DNA of 64,000 nt from Eutreptiella sp. 'Long Island Sound 2002' (GCA_964036045.1 OZ038381.1:117573790-117637789), one strand, 5' to 3'; shown: positions 1 through 11,960, counted from the first letter of the stretch. A program made the numbers and translations. Notes: a model not told the origin generated them from the sequence alone.

Positions 1-1
1 T

Positions 2-1521
2 CGTGGGAGGTTTGGCACAGCAAGGATCAAGCTGAAGCCAAACCCCAAGATTTATCGTCATCGGGAGTACCAACTTCAGGGCGATCGGGCCGAGGCCATG
101 AAGAGGTTGTTGGCCGAGTTTATTGAGCGGGGCTGGATCGAACCCTCCGACAATGAGTGGGCCAGCCCAGCCTTTATCGTGCCCAAGAAGGAAAAGGGTG
201 AGTGCAGGTTGGTGGTTGATTACAGGGGTTCGAACGAGCAAAACCGAGCAGGACTCGTACTCGCTTCCTCGGATCGACACCATTCTTCAAAAACAACAAA
301 AAAGCGGATCTTCACGGTGTTAGACCTGAAACACGGCTATCACCAGATGTCGCTACACCCGGACTCCAGGCCCTGCACAGCGAAGTTCGACGCCGCTGGG
401 CCAATGCAGTGGAAAGTGGTACCTATGGATGCCAAGAATGGCAACGGCATCTTCCAGCGCATGATGGAGGACCTACTCGGTCCAGTCCGGGATTGTGCCG
501 ACCCCTTTGTGGATGACATCGTCATCGGGACCGGCACGGAGGACATGACGGAGGACGAGCTCATCGAAGCGCATGAGAAGGATCTGCACCGAGTGCTCAG
601 CCAGCTGGACAAGCACAACATGGTGTGCAAGCCCACCAAAGCCTCACTGTTGGTGAAGGAAGTGGAGTTCGCGGGTCACGTGGTTGGTCACGGGCAACGC
701 CGTCCCATGTCCGGGAAGCGGGCGTCCCTGCACCACTGGGAGAAGCCCCAGACCATCAGCGAACTCCGGTCCTTCTTGGGGTTCTGCAATTACTATTCGG
801 GCTATGTCCGGATGTATGCAGAACCCTCGGGGCCGCTGCACAAGATGCTGCAGGTGGCGAAGTTCGATCGCCGGAAGGGGAGCAAGAAGAAGCTTGCGTG
901 GACCCCTGAGTCCGGAGATGCGTTCAGCCGCCTGAAGGAGCGACTCCTGGGGCAGCTGGGGCTGTTCCTGGTTGACCCGGACAGGGGATTCGTGCTACGA
1001 ACGGACGCCTCGGACTATGCTGTAGGTGCAGTCCTCGAGCAGGTCCGGGACGACAGATCGCACGTACCCGTGGCGTTTTGGAGCCGGATCCTGGCCGAGG
1101 GCGAACGCCGAACCTGGAATGCAAGGGAGAAGGAGATGTACGCCATTGTTTGTGCGCTCAGGAAGTGGTCTGGCCACATCGGACTACAACCAGTGGTGGT
1201 TTGCAGGGACCATCAGTCCTTACAGAGCTGGCACAAGGAGCACGTCGACAACCCCTCGGGACCGGCGGCAAGGAGGGCCCGGCGGCACGAGACGTTCGCC
1301 AAGTTTGACCTCAGCGTCGTGTATGTCCCGGGGAAGGACAACACTGTGGCAGATTGCCTCAGTCGATGGGCCTACCCCGCGGGCAAGGCATGGATGGACA
1401 TATCCAGCCATGGGGACGCTTAGGAGACCGAGGAGGCCAAGCACATCATCAAGATGGAGAAGGCCATGGAGCAAGAGGGGGTCAAGTGCTTTGTGGTAAG
1501 GGCAAACCGTACAGACCTGGC
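2..1521 (+). pseudogene. Pol of element A: reverse transcriptase and RNase H
   Basis: The frame is open from base 2, so the protein continues beyond the window. RT copies element RNA into DNA and RNase H removes the RNA strand. RT landmarks are the VVDYRG block near 217-234, the LDLKHGYHQM block near 322-351, and the active site FVDD at 506-517 (Phe in place of the usual Tyr of YxDD). A GFCNYYSGYVR thumb block follows. RNase H shows TDASD near 1000 and an AREKEMYAIVCAL block. Between about 235 and 300 the expected SLPRIDTILQKQQK block reads only in the neighbouring frame, which implies two compensating indels. A TAG stop at 1421-1423 interrupts the frame. The same frame continues sensibly to about 1520 and then shifts by one. 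The family assignment is secure; the lack of function is inferred from the breaks. Confidence 0.85.
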
Positions 1522-3147
1522 CAATTCCGGGGCGCCCGAGTCCAAGCTATTCGAGAGGAAACCCTCGAGCAATGGATGGTGGCCCCTGTAGAGCTAATCA
1601 GGTCGGTGCTTACAGAGGACTGGTCGGATGACTATGCGGCATCCGACCACTGGAGCAGGTACTGGAATGCCGTGAGCGCCCCGTCAGACGACGAATGGCC
1701 CGAGGGCTTGACCGAGGATGGGGATAAATTATTCCTCAAGTACAAGCTATTGGTCCCTGAGAACCGAATGGAGGAGCTCATTGACCACTGGCATAAAGCC
1801 CAGCTCATGCATCCTGGTCGGGACAAGATGCAGCAGGACCTGGAGTGGAGATTCAAGGTCCCCCCGGGGTACTACGCAATCCTGGACAAGTATTGCAGCG
1901 ACTACGCCGTGTGTCGGGCCACGAAAAGCCCCAACCACTCCACAGCGGGCAACCCGGTGTATACAGCTATACCAGAGGCCCCTATGCGGTCTGTGGCCAT
2001 GGATGTATTCGCCATGCCAGAGGTCACCGTGGAAGGAGAGACCTACGACTGTGTCATCCTGGCGGTGGATAGGCACAGCGGGTATATCGTGGCGGTCCCT
2101 GGCAAGAAGTCCAAGAAGAAGGACAAGAAGAACAAGCATGGAGTGGGCCTGCAGGCCAAGACCGTCGCGAACGGCACGATCAGGCATTGGCTGACGACTT
2201 TTGGTGTCCCAGGTGTCATCTGCAGCGATCGGGGCAGTCAATTTGTAGGGACGTGGTACAAGACGATGTGCAAGCACATGGGGACTCGGCAGCCCAAGAC
2301 CGTGGCGTATCACAGCCGGTCGAACGGTCGGGCTGAGGTGGCCGGGCAGCAGCTGTTCAAAAAGTTCCGCCAGCTGCACATTGACGAACCGGGCCGGAAT
2401 TGGTACAATTCGCTGTGGAGAGTACTCCAGGCGTACCACGACCTTCCGGGGCCCACTGGTCTGTCGCCCCATCGTATCCTGCTCCTACGGGATCGAGTGT
2501 CACGCACTCTCCCGTGGTTGAACCATGGCAAAGTGGCCCGGGATGCAAGCGCTATGATGGCTGAGGCAGACGACACGGCGGCCAAGGCGTGCAAAGCACT
2601 TCATGACGAGCATGAGAAGAGGGCCAAGTACTTCAAGCAGGGAAAAGTCCAGAAAAATGCTCTCAGAGACACCGTGTGGGTGGAGCGGCACCACAAGAAT
2701 GTCCTGTCCAGGCATTGGCAGGCGACTTGGTATGTGCCGGGGGTAAGCGTTCCGAAAGTCGGGCAGCATGTGTATGCGGTTCGTGTGGGGGATAACAAGA
2801 TCCTGGACCGCGACCATACCCAGCTTCGTCCCCGAGAACCTAACCCCAGCGGACGTCCCGTCACCTTCGAGTTCACAGCCGGAGATCTGGACTCTGATGA
2901 CGAGGGGGAGGACGACGACTTCACCGCCAAGAGGATCCTGACGGACAAGCCAGACCCGGGGACGCCTGGGGGGAGGCTTTAGAAAGTCCGTTGGAAGGGA
3001 TTTGCTGCATCCAGAGAGTCGTGGGAACCTCCGAGCAGTTTCGTGCCGAGGTATACCACTGTCTGGATGGTGTATCTAAGGAGGAAGAACATTTCCTTGG
3101 ATGTCAAGGACGTTTTGGTCCATTTGGTGGCTGCAGCAGCACCGTAA
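1522..3147 (+). pseudogene. Pol of element A: integrase and chromodomain
   Basis: Integrase joins element DNA to the genome, and the chromodomain is thought to steer integration to modified chromatin. An HHCC zinc-binding region is visible: the two His lie in HWHKAQLMHPG and the two Cys in YCSDYAVCRA (about 1780-1920). The catalytic triad is Asp in AMDVFA (near 2000), Asp in CSDRGSQF (near 2225) and Glu in NGRAEVAG (near 2335). An acidic linker follows. A chromodomain reads KVRWKGFAASRESWEPP at 2983-3033 and runs on to a TAA at 3145-3147. A single TAG at 2980-2982 separates integrase and chromodomain in the same frame. The frame is also open back to 1354, but that upstream part does not look coding. 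Confidence 0.85.
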
Positions 3148-3540
3148 TCGATCCCCCTGGCACTTTTGTTTGTTTATGTGCTTGGGAGACGGGTGAGAGC
3201 GTTCATCGGGGGATTTTGGGCCTTGAGTGGCCATATACCCCCTTCACTCGGTCTTCACATATATATTTCTTTGTGGTATCCGTATTTAGGTTAACCGACG
3301 ACGTTTCTCTATCTTTGATCCCCTTGGTCCATGTTGTAGATCAAGAGGAGACCGGATATGGCGGAGGGCACAGATTATGAGTGTCCTCACACCTCTCTTG
3401 GGGCATGGGGGACGCCTACGACGTATGTGGGGCCTCCATGTGTCCTTGGGACATTGGGGGGGGGGTGTGGAGCCCATTGGAGTCCTCCCGTCCTCTCTTC
3501 AATAACTTCCGAGCGGACACAACGCTCTGAGAAGGGGGGT
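3148..3540 (+). other. Non-coding 3' part of element A, possible polypurine tract and LTR start
   Basis: No convincing gene is present. Ten consecutive G at 3456-3465 are followed by TGTGGAGCCC, which would fit a polypurine tract next to a TG-starting 3' LTR. If so, only about 75 bp of the LTR remain before unit U begins at 3541. No second LTR copy is available to test this, so the reading is tentative. Confidence 0.3.
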
Positions 3541-5980
3541 GAAGCCGGTTCGGACCCCCGTGGCCATTATCGGGTCACTTGGCGTGTGTATGTATGTGCC
3601 GGCAAGCCGCCATTGGCTGATATCATACTTTTTCATCCACCTGACCTAACCTGATGTGATAGTGCGATAGGCTTGGCCATTCCAGCTATGAGCGGCCATA
3701 TCCAATACCCAGGCGCCGCTGGCTGAGTTTTATATATCAAAATTTCAGCAATCGACAGGATTTTTTGATCATAATGTTTCCTTAATTTTTCAGCTATCAG
3801 TTCTGATTGTCAATATATCGGCGACTGTCAGTTGGCCCGCGATTTTGCAGTAACCGATTGGTTAACTGTTATTTTCAGATATTTTAGCGGAAACCCCGAT
3901 GAAGGGTTAACTTTCATCAGAAAAGGGTTCGTTGCTTCCGCAATTTTCATGTTATACACTCGCAAAATTAATCCGATTTTTTCAGACATTCAGAATCGGA
4001 TTTTCGACTTCGAGGTCGCCGGACGGGATATGATGAAATCTGAGTGGTCCTACATTTTTCCCCGATCACGAATCAACCTTTCTTTTGTTGTCGCCTCCAT
4101 TTTTCTTGGAGATATAGTCGAAACAAAGTTGATTCGTGAGGCCACTTTGAAGAATCATATCTCCGGTCCATTGCGAGGTATTCCAATTTTGAGATATGGG
4201 CTGGTGTCGCCTTGGTCTCATCCTAATTGTGGAGGCATCAAACGCCTTTGATGTGTACACATGCCTGGTGGCGCAAGGGATAATGGTAGAGAGGGTAGAA
4301 AGTGTTTTATAACTCTTGGACCATGCAACCGAATATTTTTATGCGACTTTCGAATGTACCGCATGAGTGTTGGTGTTGCATAGAAACATTTTTCCTTAGG
4401 TTCTTACGTATTTTTAACGTGAAGATTTGTCCATGGAGGGGCATGGCATACCATGGTGGGAGCCACTTTCTAAAGGTATGTGTTATATGGATGGTATGTG
4501 CTTCGTTATGCTCACCCCCATGTTATATATCTTCGTTTGTAGGAAGATATGTAGAGTCATACGTGGCAAGGGCCTTGCCCATGTCCCAATGGTGAGCTCC
4601 ATAGCGCTGGACTAAGTCTACCGCACATCTAGTGCATGTGGGAAGGCTTACAGAGCGACCCACAAGCGCCATTATCGATTTTCCCAATTAGATGGTGTGT
4701 ATCGTGAGGAGGTTCGAAGGTGTCCCTATGCGTCCATGTGGGGATTCGAGTGGGGGATTGTTTGCAAATGGTCCCAAGCAATTGTTTTTTGAACCATATG
4801 TTGATACCATGGGTGAGCGAAGTTATATATCACTGTGATTACTTGAGATTTGGCATTATTTACATGTTTTTGACCTCATTTTATGCTCATTTATGTATTT
4901 TATGTGCTCAACTGGTTGGCTAACAGTAAAGTCCCTAGAGATCTGTGAACTATCGTATGTTGCCTATATGTTGGCATATGCTTCGGTGTTGCACCTCACC
5001 ATATGCCGGATCACATGGTCACTTTGGCGTGGCACACGAGGCCTCACAAAATTAGATCTCAAATTGGTGAGTTGACTTGTGAAGCATGGCATGTATATAT
5101 CAGGAGGGGTTTGGGAGCCAATGTTGGGATATTCTTGGGCCTGGACCTTGGTTCATATCACCCTTGTATATTACTCTCCGGTTTGACACATGCATGGAGA
5201 ATTTGAATACTTGCCGTATGCATTTTTGGGTATATAATTGAATTTCGGGCACTATGGTGTGATTTGCCTAATTTTGCTATGTTGTGGTGTCATCTGCATG
5301 AGGCAATTCTCGAAGCCCAATCGACTCCAAGTCCAACCAAAATTATGTCGGGTTAGGGCATGGTCCTGAGTGCCACTCTAGGCCATGATACGCCACCTCC
5401 CCGATTGGGCTAGGATTTAGAAGCTTGGGACTGAACACATTTTTGGGGTTTGTGTAGTGACTTTTGACACATGGCATTTAGCCATCTTATTTGACTCTCT
5501 TCAGGGCATCATGTTGGCGAGTCAAGGGAACGTCCTGAGTCCAGAGAATGAGGAGGCTATGGCTGTGATTGTGTATGTTTCCATCTTTCCCAAATGTTGC
5601 TTGATTTGTGTTCATATGCCAATTTCTGGCTTCTTTTTCCATTATTCTATTGGTGCAATTCTATGTACATGCCCAACGCCCGTGTCTCCGTGTGCACCGT
5701 GAGACGACCGGCGTGTTGAAAGGAGTTGTTGAGTGTCAACGCGGGACATCAAACACCCTTGGAAGCCCTCAGTGTGGATTTGGATTGGAGCTATTGTACT
5801 TGGGAGTTGGTTATTGCAAGGGATCATGATTTGTGTGAAGGAGCCATATTTTACTATTTTTTGTGAAAAATTGTGCAGGATAGGGCAAGATCATGCAGAA
5901 CCTGGTGAGAAGCAAGACCATAGGAGTGACAGGAAATGATGGAAGGAGTACAGCAGGGGCCAGTCCTGGTAGGGACCTTC
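3541..5980 (+). mobile_element. Repeat unit U, copy 1, split by an insert
   Basis: The segments 3541-3831 and 5572-5980 match, in order, the reverse complement of 14413-15034. The outer ends read GAAGCCGGTTC and GGGACCTTC in both copies, giving a short GAAG/CTTC inverted terminus. The shared end contains TGGTAGGGACC, which resembles a primer-binding site after an LTR, so U may be a solo LTR of an element family rather than a DNA transposon. No open frame of note is present. Copy 1 ends exactly where element B coding sequence begins. Confidence 0.6.
3832..5571. other. AT-rich 1.74-kb insert inside unit U copy 1
   Basis: Unit U copy 2 reads straight through from the CGACTGTCAGT block to the GTATGTTT block. 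In copy 1 the same blocks are separated by this AT-rich stretch. No recognisable protein domain, terminal inverted repeat or clear target duplication was seen; open frames are short (at most about 140 codons) and unconvincing. Alternatively, copy 2 could have lost this sequence. Confidence 0.5.
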
Positions 5981-6556
5981 CTGTGTTCCCCCGATTGGGG
6001 AGCCCATGGGGGCAATGAGTACTGGCCAACCCTCCTGGACAGGCTGACTATTACCTCTGTCCAGTTACCTGATGAGGCTATCTATGTGCCTCTGGGCCGC
6101 AAGACACCCATGGGGAAACCTGGATGGGGAAGTATGCTCAGCGTGGTGGACGGTAGTCTGACCTCTATCCCTTGGGAGGAGCTAGACTCAACCCTGGTCC
6201 AGACTATCCAACGCGAGAGCAATGGACTCGCCCTGGGGCACCTGAAGGATCGAATACGACCTCGAGATGCTATTGAGGCTATTCTAGGGGGAGACGAGTA
6301 CGTCCTGACTAACAACAAAGCCCCCAACTCTCCCTGCCATGTATCCATTCCTGATCGAGTCACAGAGTGTGGACTATCCGGGGTACCAAGCTCTATTCAC
6401 TCTGACGACAAAACTGAGCATGACGCCTTCTTCGTGCAGACGTGTGTGGAGGAAATGGAGAACGCCGAGTATGTCGCCACACTGAAACCCCTACTCTCCA
6501 TGAGGAGAGAAGAGCCCTTGGACGAGGAGTGGGACCCCCGATCCAGGCTGAGGTAG
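5981..6556 (+). pseudogene. Pol of element B: C-terminal half of the methyltransferase-like domain and linker
   Basis: The protein begins with FLCSPDWG and continues through NEYWPTLLDRL and IYVPLG to SMLSVVDGSL. This aligns with VMCTPDRG, AYWRRMLDRM, IYVPED and SFLSIVDGSL of element C residues about 234-293. The catalytic NPPF-like motif would lie upstream and is absent because the element is truncated at 5980. The frame ends at TAG 6554-6556. The following 240 bp (6557-6797) read as decayed linker without a sustained frame. Confidence 0.65.
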
Positions 6557-6797
6557 TACGTGGACACCAAGAGGAGATTGGTGGCGAAAAAGCTATGCTA
6601 TGCTAAGGCGACCCGCAGCTCATGGCCACTGAAGCAAGGGTGTATGGGAGACCTCTCCCAACTGACGGGGGGCCTCGAACAAAAGATCACCACCTGGCAA
6701 AGGGAGGTGGATCTCAAGCTCACGAGGAGATGAACTCTCAGAGGAATGTGTAGGTGAACCCCCTCAAGCGTGCCTATGTTGCCATCGTCCAGCGGAA

Positions 6798-8747
6798 ATG
6801 GTTGAACAAGACCTTCTATATGCTTACCAAGGGTTGAAGGATACCACCAAGGACGAAGAGCCAGTGGAGGATCACCTCCCGGCGTCTATTACCCAGGGGG
6901 CAAGCAACTTACACTCTGATGAGGACATGGAGGACAAGATCAAACTACTGGGCCTGCGGGTACAGAAGCTTATAAGGACCTATCTGGAGGTGTTCGGGGA
7001 ACTACCACCCCCAGCCACATGTGACAAGCTGGTACAGATGGACGTCAAGCTGAAACCCAAGTTCGTGGGCCATGAGATCCAGAGGAGACCCTACGCGGCT
7101 CCTAAAGAGCAGGCCGATGAGATTGAGCGACAGTTACAAGAGTGTATCGACGCTGGCCTAGTCCTGCAATACAGGGACGGGGACTACCCCGAACACTGCA
7201 GCCCCTGTTTCCTGGTGGCGAAACCTGGGTCTACAGCCAAACGGCTGGAGATGGACTATGGAGAGCTGAACAAGAAGACGTTGAACCACTCAGGGGCATT
7301 CCTAACATGCAGTCTACCCTTGAGAAGATAGCCTCCTGTCGCTACAAGACCAAGACGGACAAAAGAAGCCGATTCTGCAGGCGGACCTGACGCCCAACGC
7401 CCAGGAGCTACTCGCCTTCATCACCCCTCGGGGGAGGGTGTTCAAGTGGAAGGTTGGGCCCTTTGGCGTGGCCAACGCACCCGCTCTGTTCCAAGACCCA
7501 AGGTGCAAGAACTCATATCCCGTGGGGCCCAGATGGAGGCGCTCATTGACGATGTATGCCTAGGGACCAATACCCAGGAGGATCACCTAATCCTCTTGGG
7601 TGAGTTCTTTGCGGTCTGCCAGGAGAACCACACACGACTCAAGCTGGAGAAGTGTGAGTTCATGCAGGAGACCATGCCGTACCTGGGGTTCGATATTGGC
7701 TATGGGTGGTGCACCCCCCTGGGCTCGAAGGCCTAACCCCTGATGGATGCAAAGGTACGGCATGAAGTCCACAAGAAAGGACTCCATGATGTACGTAGTT
7801 TCATTGGGGCCTGCAACTTCTACCGCCGCCATATCAAGAACTTCACCTACACCAGCGCCATCCTAACGGACTTGATCAAGAAGAGTACCACCTAGCGCTG
7901 GGGCCCACAAGAGCAACAAGTGTTTGACGAGCTCATAAACAACGTGGCCAACGATAAGTGCTTGGGCGTGTTTAGAGCACAAGGGGAGACGATCCTGGTG
8001 ACCGACGCCAGCAATGTGGGCGGTGGTGGAACGTTGTTCCAATGGCAAGCACTAGAGAAGGAGGAGTTCGACTCGGCCATTACCCAATGGGGGACAGATG
8101 GACTGAACTGAGATGGTACCCTCATGCACAGCTACGCTGACGACAAGTGGGTCCTAGTACCCCTGGGTCACTGGAACAGGAAATGGAACCAGGGCCGGGG
8201 TAACTACTCCACCTATGAGCAGGAATTGCTCGCGGGTATGCTGGTGCTATCCTCTCAGGCACGCCTGTTTGAGAGTAACCCTGTGGTATGGTTGTGCAAC
8301 CAAGAGCCGGTCCGCACTTTCCAGAAGGGGCCCCCACCTGAGAAGGCCAAGCTACGGCGCTGCTGGACCTACCTCAGCCAACTACGGCTGACGGTGCGCC
8401 ATATCCAGGGAGTCAAAAACGAGTGTGCAGACTACATCAGCCGCAACAACTTCAACGACACGTCAGAAGCGCTAGCCAAGGAGGCGTTCAGCCGTATGGA
8501 TGTACACCTGGACCTCAACATGACCATGATCCGACCCCTAGATGGACTCCAACAAACTGAGTACCTGATAGAGTTCGGAGACATCTATAAGCGCCTTGAG
8601 AAGCGCCTGGAACCCCTCCTGGTCAACCAAGAGCAGTGGAAAAGGGACAAGAGCTACCGCTGGCACGAGGACCGAATAGTGGTACCTAGTGACAGAGTTC
8701 CAGCGCTACTGAAGTGGACCCATGAGTCCCGTGGTCGTGAGTGCTAA
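6798..8747 (+). pseudogene. Pol of element B: reverse transcriptase and RNase H, multiply broken
   Basis: RT blocks QRRPYAAPKEQADEIERQLQ, CSPCFLVAKPGST and DYGELNKK are in frame up to about 7300. A frameshift follows. Near 7500 about 30-40 nt are missing compared with element C, just before VQELISRGAQ. The active-site block reads LIDDV where element C has HIDDV. Further stops fall near 7735, 7893 and 8110. RNase H residues remain recognisable in VTDASNVGGGG, STYEQELLAGMLVL and ADYISRNNF. The product would have copied element RNA; this copy cannot. Confidence 0.8.
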
Positions 8748-8823
8748 CCGTACCCTGAGGCTATTCAAGCAGTGGTCCCACACTACGTGGAGTGACGACC
8801 AACTGTGTAAGACCCTCCAGCCT

Positions 8824-8844
8824 ATCGTGGACAATTGCCCGTGT
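8824..8844. repeat. Left 21-bp target-site duplication
   Basis: The 21 bases starting ATCGTGGACA and ending GCCCGTGT are repeated exactly at 9743-9763. They are element B integrase coding sequence, so they mark a duplicated target. Confidence 0.85.
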
Positions 8845-9742
8845 GGTGTGAGGTTTCAGGTTTCAGTTTGCGGGTACTAGACGCCTTTCGGCCTCAGGGG
8901 GCCACCTGGTCGGGCCAGGTGATATCCTCCCCACCGGGTCCTAGTGGGGGGCCCTTCATGACACACCTCCTGCCTGGTGGCGGAGTCCCCCGGGTTCACG
9001 GGGCTCGGAGCCCTGTCCCTCCCCGGCTTCCCCATTTCGCCACTCCCCGGTCAGTGCATCACTTAGCAGCCGTAGCTGCAGGCGCTTACCCACCGTGCCG
9101 CCCCCCTAATGCGTGGTCGCCCGGGGTGCCGGCGCCGCCGGGCCCGTGCTACTGGATTGTCGCCAGTGGGACCCCAGTGGGCTGGTGGGGAGGCTGCCTA
9201 GCCGTGGAGCTAGTGCGTGGCGCGATGCGCCACTACTGCCTTGGCGGGTGCAGTCCCCTGGTCGTGTGTGCGCGGCGCTCGCGGCCGGTTCGGGGGGGTT
9301 GGGGACGGTGCCGGGTGTCGTGTCTTCCCCGTTTCCCCCTTCCCGCTCCGCGTTTCCTGCGCTGTGTGTGGCGGGCCGTCCCGTCCCGGTGTCCCTTATC
9401 CTCGCTCGCTGGTACGCCATTCCATGCGGTCTGTGCGTTCCGCGGGCTCGGTCTGGTTGCCCTTCTGGTCTTCCCCGCGTGTCCTCTGTCTGTGCGTGCG
9501 CTCGCGCTCTCGCAGCGTCCGCGCCTTTCCCCCTCTCCCCAGGCAGGTGTGGCGCGCGCACCTCGCGCGGTCCCGGTGCTGGGCGCTGATAGGGCCGTTC
9601 CACTCGGTCCGTGCCCCTCTGCGCGTCCTGCCCCGGTCCCGTGCTCCAGTTGGCTTGCTTTGGGAGGGGGGGGGGGGGTCCCGTTCCCCCCCTACCTGGC
9701 TTGGGGCTGTGCGCTCCCCGTGGGGTGGGTCCGCGCCAGTCC
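8845..9742 (-). mobile_element. 898-bp GC-rich insertion with 21-bp TSD, probably a truncated non-LTR element or SINE
   Basis: Element B coding sequence stops at one end and resumes at the other, with an exact 21-bp duplication. A duplication this long is typical of target-primed reverse transcription. The left end carries GGTTTCAGGTTTCAG, so on the minus strand the element would end in a short tandem CTGAAAC tail; this is the reason for the strand call. A perfect 7-bp hairpin (CACCTGG, loop TCGGG, CCAGGTG) lies at 8903-8921. The sequence is C+T/G-rich, with long open frames in several phases but no recognised domain. Confidence 0.7.
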
Positions 9743-9763
9743 ATCGTGGACAATTGCCCGTGT
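9743..9763. repeat. Right 21-bp target-site duplication
   Basis: Exact repeat of 8824-8844, followed directly by the rest of element B integrase. Confidence 0.85.
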
Positions 9764-11021
9764 AGGTCCTGCAAACCTGGAATATCAGGGACAGGGGTCT
9801 CTTTTCGACCCTGCCCATCACCCACTGTGCCAACAGTCTGCTCTATGTGGACTACACGGAGATGCCGAAGTTTGGAGGCTATGATTTTGCCCTCGTGGTA
9901 ACCTGTGGGCTGACCAGGTTTACCCGGGTGTTTGCGTGTACCAAGCACATTACCTGAGAGGAGACTATCAAGATACTCCTGGAGGAGTGGTTTTATGTCT
10001 ATGGGGCGCCCAAAGAGATCAACTCCGATGAGGACGTACGAGTACGCTCTGACACCGGCTGTACAAGAGGGTCCTGAGATCCCTCAATGTCCAAGTGTCC
10101 ACGGCGAACCCCTACTCTCATACGAGCAACCCGCTATGTGAGCGACAGATTCGTGTCCTCAATGAAAATGTAATGATATGGTGCAAGACAGAGCGCACCA
10201 GAGACTGAGTGAGAGTACTCCCCATCATATTCTTGATGATGAACTCCCAAGAGAGTTAGGCGACTGGCTACTCGCCCCATGAGCTATTCCTAGGGCGCCC
10301 AGCGTGGTTTTTACATGCTCCCTATCCAGAGGATACCCATTCTACTGTGGGCAACTGGGTCCAGGAGCAACAAGCCAAGTTGGACAAAGCCAAAGCTATG
10401 CTCCAGAGAGTGAGGGAGCGACAGTGGAATAAGAAGAGCAGGCACCGGGTGCCCGCCTCCTACCAAGAGGGGGACTGGGTGTTGGTGCACCACAGTCGAC
10501 TACCCGCCTGGCCACGCTCTACCAGCGATGATCCCTACTTCGGGCCCTACAAGATCCTCTCAGTGGATGGACACCGTATCATGGTGAGGTGTTCTGCCTG
10601 GCTAGTGGGGACCCTGGTGTGCGCTTCTCAGCATCTAAAGCGCTACTACGATCCTGAGGACCTGTGTGGGGAGGAGTGGGAGCTGAACGAAGAGGAGATC
10701 GCCGCTCTGGACCTACAGGGCGCTGCCAGCCTCATGGAAACTGAAGGGTTACTCCCCGACATGGACGCCGAGGTGATGGCTAAGGAGGGCTTCTATCTCC
10801 TGAAGTCTATACTACGCCACCTCTACTGCCAGAGTTGGTGCTTCCCCGCCCTCTGGGAAGGGCTCCGGGTCAAAGAGGCCACCTGGGAGCCCTTCTCTGC
10901 GTTTGTACCAATTGAGGGACGACTAAACTCAGTTGTGGTAGACTACTTGTCCCAGAACAACCTTGGAGAGTTGCTGAGGCTCGCTGAGACGCTTGTCTCC
11001 AAGACTAAAGCTAGAGACTGA
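9764..11021 (+). pseudogene. Pol of element B: integrase, GPY/F module and chromodomain
   Basis: Integrase blocks are LLYVDYTEMPKFGGYDF (first Asp), NSDEDVRVRSDTG (second Asp) and NPLCERQ (Glu), spread over three frames with stops near 9955 and 10200. From 10347 a clean frame reads to TGA 11019-11021. It carries the GPY/F module DPYFGPYKIL and ends in a chromodomain, PALWEGLRVKEATWEPFSAF. The order and sequences match the last 550 residues of element C Pol. Confidence 0.8.
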
Positions 11022-11569
11022 ACCATACCCTTACCTGCCTAAGTGTGTGTGTGAGTGTGCTTTTCCTGAATTCCTGGGAGCAAGCTGCAGAAATGGTGTC
11101 CTAATTATACGCAAGTCTGCACCCTTGCTGAACCTGGCGGATGTCTTTCCGGTGCCAAGGGGTACGCCCCGGGTCTCGCCGACCCTAAGCGCCCAGTTTG
11201 TGTGATGGCGCAAAACCTTTGGGGAATACCCAGCACGTGAGTCGAGGTATTGTTTCCCTACCTACCTGCCTACTACAGGGGAGGGGTGGCCAAAAGCTAT
11301 GAGGCATGAAAACGCCTGTTTGCTACAATGGCCAAAACCTAGACTAACCACTGTCACTGCCCACCAAAACCCTGACAAAATTTCAGGAAACAGGCAGGAC
11401 AGTGACACAGACACTACAGGTCCTACACACACTATGGTAGCACCAGCGGTCGAGGGCCCAGCGGGCTCTGAGGCCCGATCCCTCACCCTGGTTGGCCACT
11501 CCTACACCCACACGCTACTTGGGGTTGTTGACGAGGATGTCAAAGGCTTTAGAGGCCTGCCTGTGAAAG

Positions 11570-11660
11570 GGACGAGAAAACACAGCGCAACTAAGCGAAT
11601 GTGGCCTATCAGGCACGCCACAACGTGTTTCCCTGTTAGGGCTTAGAGGAAAGGAGTGCT
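11570..11660 (+). repeat. Module M, copy in the 3' UTR of element B
   Basis: Shares the order ACACAGCGC, GTGGCCTA-CAGG, GCCAC and TAGGGCTTAGAGG with copies at about 31250-31350, 35545-35620, 35865-35945 and 36178-36270. GTGGC and GCCAC can pair, so the module may fold as RNA. Confidence 0.6.
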
Positions 11661-11694
11661 CAGGTTGCGTGCACAGCGTGGATGTTGAAGAGGT

Positions 11695-11732
11695 CAGACT
11701 GCCCTCGCCACTCCTGGCTGAGGGGCAGTCTG
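11695..11732 (+). other. Predicted RNA hairpin with the CGCCACTCCTGGC motif
   Basis: CAGACTGCC and GGCAGTCTG form the outer stem. GCCA and TGGC form the inner stem around a CTCC loop. The inner motif recurs many times in the repeats at 55-62 kb. Confidence 0.55.
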
Positions 11733-11960
11733 TTGATTGTGTGATCAGTGCCCGTTTTAGCTTGGGCGAAAAGTTCAAAAGTCGCTGAAGGCAACTGCAG
11801 CTGCACCAATTCACCCTGACCTTCCCACCTGTAAAGCAAAGGCCAATGACTGGGGTTCAAGACGGAGGAACCAAGACAGCCTCCACGTATTTCACGCTTC
11901 TCAGGCTGCCCTATAATACGCTGTTCCTGAACCCCAGTACAAGCAAGCAAGCTTAAGGAA

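Larger units (their letters stand above)
1..3540 (+). mobile_element. Ty3/gypsy chromovirus remnant (element A), cut by the window start
   Basis: The order RT, RNase H, integrase, chromodomain on one strand defines a Ty3/gypsy chromovirus. Gag, protease and the 5' LTR would lie left of the window. Pol is broken by two in-frame stops and at least three frame changes, so the copy is dead. A related but more damaged copy lies at 14245-15945. The 3' limit is set by the start of unit U at 3541. Confidence 0.85.

Noticed and set aside
1354-1521. Start of the integrase frame at 1354
   Set aside because: The protein in this part is unlike integrase; the sensible protein reads in the RNase H frame until about 1520.
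5960-5990. 5' LTR end plus primer-binding site of element B
   Set aside because: TGGTAGGGACC is followed at once by mid-Pol coding sequence, and the same end occurs in unit U copy 2 without element B, so it belongs to U.
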